Source: a bacterium (GTDB taxonomy: Bacteria; Electryoneota; AABM5-125-24; Hatepunaeales; Hatepunaeaceae). From it: a stretch of DNA of 39,189 nucleotides. Below are positions 1 through 8,434 of the stretch, piece after piece. Under the pieces are notes generated by a model. The model did not search any database and was not told the origin of the DNA. It saw only the letters and a program-made list of their open reading frames with translations. The stretch is taken from contig JAIPJL010000018.1 of NCBI GenBank assembly GCA_021734165.1, forward strand, positions 1 to 39,189, written 5' to 3'. Positions within the stretch are counted from its first letter, which is position 1. Every line of letters starts with the position of its first letter. The position numbers were made by a program, and so were the translations under genes.

Positions 1-2
1 TG

Positions 3-1403
3 ATTGTGTCGCTGGTTCAGAATCCTGACCGCTTGAATGTCTGGCAGCTTGACGCGCGTAAAGAGTGGTTCCAGGTTACACCCACCGCAGGCGTCATCGA
101 GCCTGACGAGCATGAGGGCTTTGCGTTAACACTTGACGCTACCGGACTTCCTGTTGATAATGATTTTTGCGGTGAAGTTGTCTTTATGCACGATGGTATT
201 GGTCAAGAAACTGCCCTTGATGTGACGTTAAGCGTCCAGGAAGGCAGAGTACAAACAACCCGTGATATTGATCTTCATATCGGCTGGAACACGATTTCAA
301 CCAATCTTCAGCCAAACGATAATGAAAATATCGAAGGATTGGTTGACAGTATAGTAACGACCGGCGCAATGATTATGATGAAGAACACCAACGGTGATTT
401 CTATCGTCCTGCTTACGACTTCAACAACATTCAAGCCTGGAACTCTTGGGATGGTTTCCAGATGCTGATGGCTGAGGCTGCCACATTAACGATTGCCGGC
501 GAATCGGTACTTAAAGAAGACCCGATTGATTTAACCGAAGGCTGGCAGTTGGTTAGTTACTATCCGCGTTATGAGATAGAAGCTACAGTTGCCTTAACCA
601 CCATTTATGACCATCTGATCATCGCTAAGGACGGTTCCGGTAACTTCTATCTACCAGAGTGGGACGATTTCAGCAACATGGGTAATATGTGTGAAGATCA
701 GGGTTATTTCATAAAGGTTGACGCCGATTGCAGGCTTGTTTACGTTCCGGAGGAGGAAGAGGAACGCAATGCTTCTATGATTCACAGCAAATCTGTTTAT
801 GATAAACTCGGGCAACTCCCTGTTCACGCTGTGACAGGTGAGAACATGAGTTTGCTTGTAACAACTGACGCAAGCTTAGAAGGTGATGTTGGGGTATATG
901 CAGGGGGTGAGTTGGTAGGTTCAGGCGTCATTCAAAACGGAGTCTGTGGAATAGCAATCTGGGGTGATGATCAGTCAACAGAAACAATAGATGGCGCAAT
1001 CTCCGGTGATGCTTTGGAAGTTAAACTGTTAACTGACAGTGGACTTCAGAATGCATCCTATACGGTTCTTAGTGGCAAGCTGACTTACGAGACCGACGGA
1101 CTGGCGATTATTCGTCTTAACAGTACTTCAGAAATACCACTGGAATTTGGTATAGTATCCGCTTATCCAAATCCTTTCAACTCCCAGATGCGAGTGTCAT
1201 ACAGCTTGTTAGAGACAGGACTTGTTGACCTTGCTGCTTATGACGTATCCGGACGTCGCGTCGCAGAGCTGACATCCGGCAGACAGGTTTCCGGCGCTCA
1301 CACTGTCATGTTTGATGGCAAGGATATGCCGAGCGGCGTTTACATGCTGCGCTTGCAGGCTTGTGGACAAAGTTCGATGATGAAGGTTATGCTGGTGAAA
1401 TAG
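3..1403 (+). CDS. Secreted or surface protein with C-terminal T9SS-type sorting domain, 5' truncated
   Basis: The reading frame is open to the left edge of the window, so this is the C-terminal 466 or so codons of a larger protein. The first 75 residues look like the end of an Ig-like/BACON-type beta domain (WFQVTPTAG... then GEVVFMHDG). Two related segments follow, each with a GWN or GWQ start (HIGWNTIST, LTEGWQLVS) and an aromatic-rich core (GDFYRPAYDF, GNFYLPEWDD), a repeat I associate with large secreted proteins of FCB-type bacteria. The last 85 residues carry the motif AYPNPFNS, then a beta-sandwich with DVSGRRV and PSGVYMLRL, ending in a short Lys-terminated strand. That matches type IX secretion/FlgD-like C-terminal sorting domains, so export to the surface is inferred. 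The gene converges on the minus-strand array that ends at 1762. The precise function is unknown. Confidence 0.85.
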   Translation: MVSLVQNPDRLNVWQLDARKEWFQVTPTAGVIEPDEHEGFALTLDATGLPVDNDFCGEVVFMHDGIGQETALDVTLSVQEGRVQTTRDIDLHIGWNTISTNLQPNDNENIEGLVDSIVTTGAMIMMKNTNGDFYRPAYDFNNIQAWNSWDGFQMLMAEAATLTIAGESVLKEDPIDLTEGWQLVSYYPRYEIEATVALTTIYDHLIIAKDGSGNFYLPEWDDFSNMGNMCEDQGYFIKVDADCRLVYVPEEEEERNASMIHSKSVYDKLGQLPVHAVTGENMSLLVTTDASLEGDVGVYAGGELVGSGVIQNGVCGIAIWGDDQSTETIDGAISGDALEVKLLTDSGLQNASYTVLSGKLTYETDGLAIIRLNSTSEIPLEFGIVSAYPNPFNSQMRVSYSLLETGLVDLAAYDVSGRRVAELTSGRQVSGAHTVMFDGKDMPSGVYMLRLQACGQSSMMKVMLVK

Positions 1404-1421
1404 GTGTGTAAGTGTGAAAGT

Positions 1422-1450
1422 AAATCCCCCTGCAGGCGCGGGGGGATTTT
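1422..1450 (+). terminator. Rho-independent terminator-like hairpin
   Basis: AAATCCCCC (1422-1430) pairs perfectly with GGGGGATTT (1441-1449) around a 10-nt loop, 19 nt after the stop of the secreted protein. The T run is short (four T at the end of the right arm), so efficiency is uncertain. Confidence 0.7.
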
Positions 1451-1642
1451 AGTGTAGGCTTCCCTGCCTGCGGTGGAACGCCGACATTCTTCATAGGAAA
1501 AATATGGCTTTGTAATTGTTTTAATCCGTAGAATAGTTGACTTATGACATAAAATGTTGTATATTGCCGCCAAGTGTATGTAAAATTTGCGTCACATCGT
1601 CACACAATCGACGGAAAGGTTTACCAGGTAAGGGTTAGAAGG

Positions 1643-1675
1643 TGTGACGGAAATGTGACGGAAATGTGACGGAAA
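1643..1675. repeat. Three perfect tandem copies of an 11-mer
   Basis: The unit TGTGACGGAAA occurs three times without change at 1643-1653, 1654-1664 and 1665-1675. An inverted copy of its GTGTGAC core (GTCACAC) lies at 1599-1605. It sits in the 358-bp gene-free stretch between two convergent genes (1404-1761), in which I see only a terminator, these tandem copies and the palindromic repeat at 1679-1755. Confidence 0.85.
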
Positions 1676-1678
1676 ATC

Positions 1679-1755
1679 TAACCACAGAGACACGGAGACA
1701 CAGAGATACATAGAATATAAACAGGAATCTCTGTGCCTTTGTGCCTTCGTGGTTA
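1679..1755. repeat. Palindromic intergenic repeat of the CCACAGAGACACAGAG type
   Basis: A 29-nt left arm (1679-1707, starting TAACCACAGAGACAC) and a 29-nt right arm (1727-1755, ending TTCGTGGTTA) match at 23 of 29 positions when the right arm is reverse-complemented. All six differences are A/G transitions, so G-T pairs preserve the fold on one strand or the other. Sequences of this kind recur between genes in many environmental bacterial genomes. It ends 7 bp before the stop of the minus-strand gene at 1762 and could act as its 3' stem-loop. Confidence 0.75.
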
Positions 1756-1761
1756 GTTTGC

Positions 1762-4700
1762 TTATTGAATCAATACCATTTTCACGTCGTTGCTGACAGA
1801 TCCAGCCTGAAGTCTGCATATATACACTCCCGAAGGTACGTCATCAGCAGTCCAGCTCACCGTATGCTCACCTGCTTCAGTTTGTCCCTTGTGCAGCAAA
1901 GCGATCTGACGTCCCGTCAAGTCGAAAACGTTCACCGAAATATCTGCCGCTGCCAAGAGCTTGTAACGGATAGTGGTGGTCGAGTTGAAAGGATTGGGGT
2001 AACAACCAAGGATACAAAAATCACTCGGCGCTGTAACTCCATCATTATATTCAGGTAAGGGCATACCGTTAAGCTCCGCCATCAGATAATTTATTTTCCA
2101 ACGCTGGGCTATTACTTCACCCTTGCGGGCGTCACGCACAGCCTCGCTCTGTTCATCATTATAGTCGTTAAGCTGTGCCATTTCAGCATAAGCCAAATCA
2201 ATCGCATAGTAAAGGCTGTCCGAATGATCATCTATGTCAGCAAGCACATCTTCGTAATTATTGATGGCTTCGTCATAACGCTCAAGCTCTACAAGACAAA
2301 GATTAGCAAGTCTGTCAGAGTAAACACCCAGAGCACCATTATAATTGCCTGCTATACCTGCGAAATACCTTTGCAGAGTCGTTAGTTCGACATTGGAACG
2401 TAAACCGCTGTCGTGTACATGCTTCAATGTCGATAGTGCGGTACCAGTCTCAGGGTAGTTACGGATTATCGAGCAGAAATCATCGTAAGCATCTGCAACC
2501 TGCCCGGAATCAAGCTTCTGGATGGCGAGCATGAACATCTCATGAGCAGCAAGCTCTTCTTCATATCCGCAGGTATAGTTGGGCAGCAAATCCGGATTGG
2601 AGTAATCTACAATTGTGTTCCCGTAGAAATCTTCCGACCCAAGCGTTAATGGGGTTGACCAGTAATTGTACCTTGCATAGAAATTATATCCGATGCTGAA
2701 ATTCCAGCTTGAAATAAGGTAATCACCAGAAGCGCCGTTGTTGTTCATTATGTCGTTATGACCTTTGTCGATGACGAACAGGGAAGGCGACTTCTGAATA
2801 AACTCAGCCCAGGTTGAATCAGCGCGCGGAGTATGACTGAAAGTGTTGTTGTCCTCAGTGCGGTTGGCATGGGGATCTAACAAGCTGCCGGTGGACATGA
2901 CCGGACCGCTGCCGGCAAAAGCTCGGACACTGGAGTAAACATTATCATGTATATAGTTGTCTCGCAGGTGCGGAGCGCTGTTGTAGCAGTATATCGCTGC
3001 GCCGTAAATATCGCAGTCGTTTTCGTAGATATTACATTCCTCGATGTCAGGCAAACTGTTGTATAAATAGATTGCTGCGCCGTCGTTGCTTTTGAATTCG
3101 CAATCTTCAATTGTCATACCCACAAGACAATCGTACATCTCGACAGCGTTGTAATTGGCATCCTCGAAAGTACAACTTTCTAATGTGCCGGTGCAGTTGT
3201 CGAACATTACCGCCGTGTCATAACCCTTGAAGGTGCAATTGATAAGGTTGACTTCAGCGTCCTCGGCTGAGATTGCGATGTGGTCGCCTGTGCCGTCGGT
3301 GGCGCCTGCGAACGTCCAATTCTCAAAAGTTATTTCGTCGCAGTCTTCAACAATTATTCTGCCGTTTCCAACCCAACATGTTGGCGGCATGGGAATATTA
3401 ACCTGCCATCCATCCCAAATAATTGAAAAATGATCATCTGCATCACCGTTAGGCTTGAACACTATATTTTCACCTATTTCGAAATCATGTTCCCAAGCGC
3501 CCACACCGCATCGGTAATATAAATCAGCGTCTTCATTAAACTCTACAACAGTATTGTCAAGGATATAGAAATCCCGATCTGACCAGACAGTTACATCATC
3601 GGTAACGATAACCCGATCACGCCAATAATGCGCGCCAGCCGATAAAGTACCTTCATAAACCTGCGCGTAAAGACCATCATGGCGGGGTCCGTTCCCTAAT
3701 TGGGACCATTCTACATTCAATAATGAGTTCTCCGTATCAGTGTCTTCAAACTCATAAGCATAAATGAACATTTCTGTTAGGTCTTCATCAAATGAGCGTA
3801 TGCAGATTTCCAGATCACCATCAGCATCAAGATCAGTTATTGCCGGACAGCATTCTTCGGTATTGGTCGCTTCATCAATTTCAAGGATAAAATCGGAATT
3901 TTCACCAGTGGGTAAATATGCAACTGCATTGTGATCATTATCCGCATTTGAAACTATAAGTCTCATTTCGTCAAAATCATGAGTTCCAATTCTTGCTAAT
4001 GTTGGGAAATTAGAAAGAAATCCTTGTGGTATATCTCTAGGCCAATTATTTCCATTCGCACCTTCGACTAACTCATTAGTTGATTTCCTCCAGTATAGAC
4101 CTGATTGTGTGGGTACGCCTATTGTAATGTTCCCATCATTCAAATGATCACCTACTGCTAACTCATCAGACGTAAAAGCATTATGATCAAATCCATCCTC
4201 AGGGTTATCCCCATCAGCGTACCAAATTTCATCTAGTTGTCCTTCATAGTTGTAAATAGCAATGTAACTATTTGGCTCTCCGTTAGAATTATCTTTGTGA
4301 GTAACTGCCACTAATTCTCCCTCATTATAAAAGTCAACTAAAATCGGACTGAGTCCACTTATTGGACCATTTCCATCAGGGTCTCGTTCCCAAATCAGTT
4401 CAAGGTAATCTCGTTCTTCAAATTCATCAATTTGTATAAATGACCAACACTTGATTACGAAACCATTGTGAGCTACTATTTCCTTTTTTCCGTCGAGATT
4501 CATATCTCCGATAGCTGCGAAAACATTATTAATACCTGCTTCCGCCAATTGATCCATATCACTATCAATTAAAATGAACTCTTCGTCCTGAAGCCTAAAA
4601 CAATTCAGATACCATCTGGTACTGGTAGGATTAGTGCGAAAATGTGAACCGCCATAAATGATAATCTCATTTTCACCATCCTCATCATTCGCGTCAGGGT

Positions 4701-5196
4701 CGCTTCCACGAATATCTGCGAGTACAGGTATTCCAGCACCATGAAATTGATCTGAGCTTGCGATATGTTCACCTTCACCATCAAAAAGAAACAGCATTCC
4801 AAAATGATCATCGAATGGAGCGTTATTTTCAAAACGATAACCACATAATACTATCCCTAATCCGTCATCAACTCCATTTACAACGCCAACTGCAGGACTA
4901 TACCTGTAATGATAATCTTCATCTGGTATACCGACAGGGAAATTATCCCTTAATTCTCCATCATTCTCGAAAACCCATAATTGAGTTTCGTCACAAATGA
5001 TGAATTCCTTCGGTCCTCCGTTGTTTTCAAGATCAACGACGACAGGTCCACACCAGCACTCAGTTAGAGCTGGTGTGTTCCATACTCCCACAATTGTGAA
5101 ATCAACTAATAGTTCTTGCGCATTCCCAGCTTTCGAAATAGCTAAGGATAATAGAAAAACGAGAATCGCAATTGTAAAACTCATTCTGTGGTACAT
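1762..5196 (-). CDS. Secreted multidomain protein: FG-GAP-like repeats, beta-helix, TPR-like region, T9SS-type tail
   Basis: This 1144-residue protein starts with a clear signal peptide (hydrophobic residues 5-20, SKAGNAQE cleavage region). Residues about 30-500 contain several VCBS/FG-GAP-like segments with Asp-rich turns such as DLENNGG, GDMNLDGKKEI and DLDADGDLEI, expected to form a calcium-binding propeller. Residues about 510-780 show right-handed beta-helix spacing with repeated phrases such as LINCTFKG, LESCTFED, IEDCEFKS and IEECNIYEN. Residues about 880-1040 look TPR-like (YDEAINNYEDVL). The C-terminus carries CYPNPFNS, DLTGRQIA and PSGVYICRL and ends in KMVLIQ, a type IX-type sorting domain. 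The start is 9 bp after the stop of the upstream paralog gene, so it is probably the last gene of the same transcript. No catalytic motif is evident; a surface structural or binding role is inferred. Confidence 0.85.
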   Translation of the reverse strand: MYHRMSFTIAILVFLLSLAISKAGNAQELLVDFTIVGVWNTPALTECWCGPVVVDLENNGGPKEFIICDETQLWVFENDGELRDNFPVGIPDEDYHYRYSPAVGVVNGVDDGLGIVLCGYRFENNAPFDDHFGMLFLFDGEGEHIASSDQFHGAGIPVLADIRGSDPDANDEDGENEIIIYGGSHFRTNPTSTRWYLNCFRLQDEEFILIDSDMDQLAEAGINNVFAAIGDMNLDGKKEIVAHNGFVIKCWSFIQIDEFEERDYLELIWERDPDGNGPISGLSPILVDFYNEGELVAVTHKDNSNGEPNSYIAIYNYEGQLDEIWYADGDNPEDGFDHNAFTSDELAVGDHLNDGNITIGVPTQSGLYWRKSTNELVEGANGNNWPRDIPQGFLSNFPTLARIGTHDFDEMRLIVSNADNDHNAVAYLPTGENSDFILEIDEATNTEECCPAITDLDADGDLEICIRSFDEDLTEMFIYAYEFEDTDTENSLLNVEWSQLGNGPRHDGLYAQVYEGTLSAGAHYWRDRVIVTDDVTVWSDRDFYILDNTVVEFNEDADLYYRCGVGAWEHDFEIGENIVFKPNGDADDHFSIIWDGWQVNIPMPPTCWVGNGRIIVEDCDEITFENWTFAGATDGTGDHIAISAEDAEVNLINCTFKGYDTAVMFDNCTGTLESCTFEDANYNAVEMYDCLVGMTIEDCEFKSNDGAAIYLYNSLPDIEECNIYENDCDIYGAAIYCYNSAPHLRDNYIHDNVYSSVRAFAGSGPVMSTGSLLDPHANRTEDNNTFSHTPRADSTWAEFIQKSPSLFVIDKGHNDIMNNNGASGDYLISSWNFSIGYNFYARYNYWSTPLTLGSEDFYGNTIVDYSNPDLLPNYTCGYEEELAAHEMFMLAIQKLDSGQVADAYDDFCSIIRNYPETGTALSTLKHVHDSGLRSNVELTTLQRYFAGIAGNYNGALGVYSDRLANLCLVELERYDEAINNYEDVLADIDDHSDSLYYAIDLAYAEMAQLNDYNDEQSEAVRDARKGEVIAQRWKINYLMAELNGMPLPEYNDGVTAPSDFCILGCYPNPFNSTTTIRYKLLAAADISVNVFDLTGRQIALLHKGQTEAGEHTVSWTADDVPSGVYICRLQAGSVSNDVKMVLIQ

Positions 5197-5205
5197 AGTT
5201 ACACC

Positions 5206-6759
5206 TCATTTTAGTTTTGTTACTTTCGTTAACTGAAAATTTTGAGAAGATGAACGAAGCTTAAGAATGTAAACTCCGGATGGAAGGTTCATTAAACAAT
5301 TATTTTCCATAAGAGAAAGTCTGTACAATCCCGGAGGTTTATCTTTCATGTCGTAGTTCAATAACAATCTACCTTCTAAATTATAAAGCGTAATATTAAC
5401 ATATTCAGAAAGGGGAAGATTGATTTGCATATTCAGTGAATTATTGAACGGGTTAGGATAGACTGATTCTAATAATGGCGAGTATAATAATAATCCATCA
5501 TCCACATTTGGAACATTATTAGGTTCAACGTTTTTCTGAATCATTTTAATTACTGCATCCTCTGGTTGGTTGAAATAATGAATATAAAACAGATATAATA
5601 TATTACCGCTCCTCAGAAATTGCGGAGAGGAGCTATAACGAGATTGCCAAGGCGCTATCAATTCGAGGCTGTCAGAAATGTCTCCCGTGGTGTCCACAGA
5701 GGTGTAATAATAGTATGAAATATCCAAACTATCCGGACTAATCTTACCATATACATAGATTCTGTCTTGCCAGTAATGTAAGTTTATCGAACCACCTGCA
5801 GAGTAATGATATAGTACCGGAGTGTTAAATTCTGCCTCAGTTTCATGGTTCATTCGGCGCAGATAATTTATATGTGGTTCGTTAGGTAGTCTTCCATCTA
5901 CCATTAACATATAAATTGAATTAATATCCAACGCCTGAAAACCATGACTTACAGAATTGATCTCATTGAAATGGGGTGTTATGGCTGTCATATCTGTTAT
6001 AACTTCATCGTCACTCGAAACACATCCATAGAATATTGTGTTATTCCAGTCAAAATCTCCGAATCGCCAGACAAAGTGCATATTATCATTATTATCTAAG
6101 GATGGATGCATAAGATAGAAAGCGCCGTCCATATTCTCATCGCTCCATAAGTAATTTACTTCCCCTATTATTTCACCGTCGGATCTAAACCTGATGTACG
6201 AAACTAAATGATGACTATCATCATCATCCCTTTGAACAGCTAAGGTTGAATAGATGAAAGTTCCATCGTTTCTCCTGAAAAAGTAAACAGGATAATAAGT
6301 AGGCGTGTAGTATAGGTCCTCAATAAAAGTCGGATCGACGATGTATTCACCTTCACTATCTATGCAGCAATACCAACCGCATAACTCTTCACCTCTTTCA
6401 TCGCGACCTAAACTAATTATATGTGCATTGTCATCATTATCAATAATGACACTCCCGTGATGTGTCACTATATCTTCACCCATTGGAAGAATTGTATCCC
6501 TTAGTAGTTCGCCATGAGGATTGAATTTGGAGTAAAATACTCTAAAAGTATGGAATCTTTCCTGGTATGATTTAACCTCATAAACAAGGTGAATGTTACC
6601 TCTGCTGTCAACCGCAGCCTTATAATCGTTATCAAGAACCTGTCCAAATACATCAGTTAGTTCAACAGGCTCGCTCCAGTCCTGAGCATATAGTTCCACC
6701 TCTATCCCCGCAGCTAAGAGAGCGATGATACTTAAAACCGTGATAATTGTGTAACGCAT
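5206..6759 (-). CDS. Secreted predicted beta-propeller protein with sorting tail, paralog 3
   Basis: The 517 residues begin with a signal peptide (MRYTIITVLSIIALLAAG, cleavage near LYAQD) that is nearly identical to those of the next two upstream genes. The body contains propeller-like repeats built on phrases such as DSRGNIHLVYEV, DNDDNAHIISLG and DNNDNMHFVWRF, each followed by a strand with FYSKFN-like text. The tail has SVYPNPFNNSLN and PSGVYILKL, a type IX/FlgD-like sorting domain. The start ATG has a ribosome site AAAAGGAAA a few bases upstream. The C-terminal half has diverged strongly from its paralogs while the signal peptide has not. Binding rather than catalysis is the likeliest role; no enzymatic residues are recognised. 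Confidence 0.83.
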   Translation of the reverse strand: MRYTIITVLSIIALLAAGIEVELYAQDWSEPVELTDVFGQVLDNDYKAAVDSRGNIHLVYEVKSYQERFHTFRVFYSKFNPHGELLRDTILPMGEDIVTHHGSVIIDNDDNAHIISLGRDERGEELCGWYCCIDSEGEYIVDPTFIEDLYYTPTYYPVYFFRRNDGTFIYSTLAVQRDDDDSHHLVSYIRFRSDGEIIGEVNYLWSDENMDGAFYLMHPSLDNNDNMHFVWRFGDFDWNNTIFYGCVSSDDEVITDMTAITPHFNEINSVSHGFQALDINSIYMLMVDGRLPNEPHINYLRRMNHETEAEFNTPVLYHYSAGGSINLHYWQDRIYVYGKISPDSLDISYYYYTSVDTTGDISDSLELIAPWQSRYSSSPQFLRSGNILYLFYIHYFNQPEDAVIKMIQKNVEPNNVPNVDDGLLLYSPLLESVYPNPFNNSLNMQINLPLSEYVNITLYNLEGRLLLNYDMKDKPPGLYRLSLMENNCLMNLPSGVYILKLRSSSQNFQLTKVTKLK

Positions 6760-6767
6760 GATGTTTT
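6718..6767 (-). repeat. Conserved signal-peptide/leader block, copy 3
   Basis: About 50 bp covering the start codon and the first 14 codons matches the corresponding blocks at 8351-8399 and 9944-9992 almost base for base. Unlike the other two copies, the sequence upstream of this block (6768-6802) is pyrimidine-rich and unrelated. Confidence 0.8.
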
Positions 6768-6802
6768 CCTTTTTTAGTCTTTTCTTTTCCTTTTACAGTA
6801 AT

Positions 6803-8392
6803 TTACCGCAAATAGACAATCTTTTGCGAATCCTTGAAAAATGTACTTTCTATTAATGCGAGGTACGTTCCGTTCGGCGCAAACCTACCGCAGTAATCCA
6901 GACCATTCCATGAAAACAAGTATTGACCTGTTTTTTGCACATTAACCATGTTAGAATAGATAAATCTTCCCTGAATATTGAAAATACTGAGACTATAATT
7001 ACCAGGCATATTCGTATAAAACGGTATATAAGTCATATTATTAAAAGGATTGGGATAGTTTGGGCTCAATAAAAACAGAGATGATGGTGGATTGATTTGA
7101 GGTTGGTTAATTATATAATTATCATTTTCGGAATATCGCATATAGTATTCATGACCTGCTTCGTTGTAACCTCCTTCATAGTGTCTCTCATCAACCCATA
7201 TTACAGATATTGTTCCGTTATTAGATACAAATACAAACATAACACCTGCCCAGTCAGCTCGTCTTCCCGCATTGCCGCTCATTGATGCATCGTGTACGAT
7301 TTGCAGTGAGTCGATTATTTCTCCATTCTCGTCTAATTCTTCATAACCTATAAATATCCGGTCATGATCAAGCTCTTCATCATCAAATGTTGCTATTGTA
7401 TGAATATTATTTAGTGAATCAACATCTATAAATCCATTTGTCAAATACCCTGTTAAACCAATATATTTAACAAAACATGTATCCATATCATCTCCATATT
7501 CAGTCAAATATGTTTTACTATCACCATCCTCAACGTCCATTAGCAAGAAAAGCGGTGAGTCCGTATTATTAAGTTTGAAATCAATGATATGAAGTTCGTC
7601 TTCTCTGCCAACTATACTTGGAAGACTATAGTTGTCGATTAACAGTTCATCATCAGGCGAAACTTTTGTATAGTGTACGGAGTAATGCTGATTAACGCCG
7701 TGGACTTTCCAGACAATATGCAGATTGTCCTGACTATCTATCTCCAAATAGAAATCCCGCGCCCAATTATCGGCAATTACATGCACAGTGTCTATCATAT
7801 CACCTTCCGATGTATATCGGGAGTAAAAAATTCCATAACCAGGAAGATTAAAATTGATTAATTCACCTGCGTATATGATGTTTCCCTGTGAATCAACTGC
7901 TATCTTCGGTGTGGAATTTATGCTATATGCTGTAACTCCCTCAAGAGCTATATCACTGTTAACTAATTCACCACCGGAATCAAATATTGTTACATGTGCG
8001 TCCTTATCACTATGTAAATTCTCACCCCAAAGCAGGTAAGTATTCTCATTGTTATCAATGAATAGATCATAGCCTCTGAATATTATTGAATCGGGCAGAT
8101 CTACAATATCTTCAATCAGCAAAGGATCGGATAGAGGTTCGCCATGATTATTGAATTTCTGATAAACCGGTTGCGTCCTATTATAATCCTCGTTTTGACA
8201 TCTCAATATTCCGTAAAATATATGGATGATATCATCTGCATCCATTACTATCGAATTCGCCGTGTAAAGGAAATCCTCTTCCACATACGTCATCCTCACT
8301 TCGTTCGACCACTCTCTGGCGTGGAGATTTCCCTCAAGCCCTGAAGCGATGAGAGCGATGATACTTAAAACCGTGATAATTGTGTAACGCAT
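6803..8392 (-). CDS. Secreted predicted beta-propeller protein with FlgD-like sorting tail, paralog 2
   Basis: This 529-residue protein has a signal peptide (MRYTIITVLSIIALIASG, cleavage near HAREW) and mature N-terminus REWSNEVRMTY, close to paralog 1 (QDWSDEVRMTY). The body repeats the pattern of an Asp/Asn turn plus I-H-I/L strand (DADDIIHIFYGI, DSQGNIIYAGEL, DSQDNLHIVWKV, DSLNNIHTIATF), consistent with a six- or seven-bladed propeller. The tail reads SPNYPNPFNNMTYIP and then FSWNGLDYCGRFAPNGTYLA, which is the FlgD-like variant of the type IX sorting fold. It lies 43 bp from paralog 3 and 42 bp from paralog 1, in the same direction, so one operon is likely. Function unknown. Confidence 0.83.
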   Translation of the reverse strand: MRYTIITVLSIIALIASGLEGNLHAREWSNEVRMTYVEEDFLYTANSIVMDADDIIHIFYGILRCQNEDYNRTQPVYQKFNNHGEPLSDPLLIEDIVDLPDSIIFRGYDLFIDNNENTYLLWGENLHSDKDAHVTIFDSGGELVNSDIALEGVTAYSINSTPKIAVDSQGNIIYAGELINFNLPGYGIFYSRYTSEGDMIDTVHVIADNWARDFYLEIDSQDNLHIVWKVHGVNQHYSVHYTKVSPDDELLIDNYSLPSIVGREDELHIIDFKLNNTDSPLFLLMDVEDGDSKTYLTEYGDDMDTCFVKYIGLTGYLTNGFIDVDSLNNIHTIATFDDEELDHDRIFIGYEELDENGEIIDSLQIVHDASMSGNAGRRADWAGVMFVFVSNNGTISVIWVDERHYEGGYNEAGHEYYMRYSENDNYIINQPQINPPSSLFLLSPNYPNPFNNMTYIPFYTNMPGNYSLSIFNIQGRFIYSNMVNVQKTGQYLFSWNGLDYCGRFAPNGTYLALIESTFFKDSQKIVYLR

Positions 8393-8399
8393 GATGTTT
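8351..8399 (-). repeat. Conserved signal-peptide/leader block, copy 2
   Basis: The start codon region and signal peptide coding sequence are near-identical to copies at 6718-6767 and 9944-9992. Similarity to copy 1 continues through the spacer (8400-8434 against 9993-10030) into the end of the preceding gene, which marks the duplicated unit. Confidence 0.82.
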
Positions 8400-8434
8400 C
8401 CTTTGAATTCTTTTCGTTTCCTGATAATGAGTAA

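Noticed and set aside
1592-1819. 75-codon minus-strand ORF rich in TTKAQRHRD-like text
   Set aside because: It is simply the translation of the CACAGAG-type palindromic repeat plus the end of the neighbouring gene in another frame.
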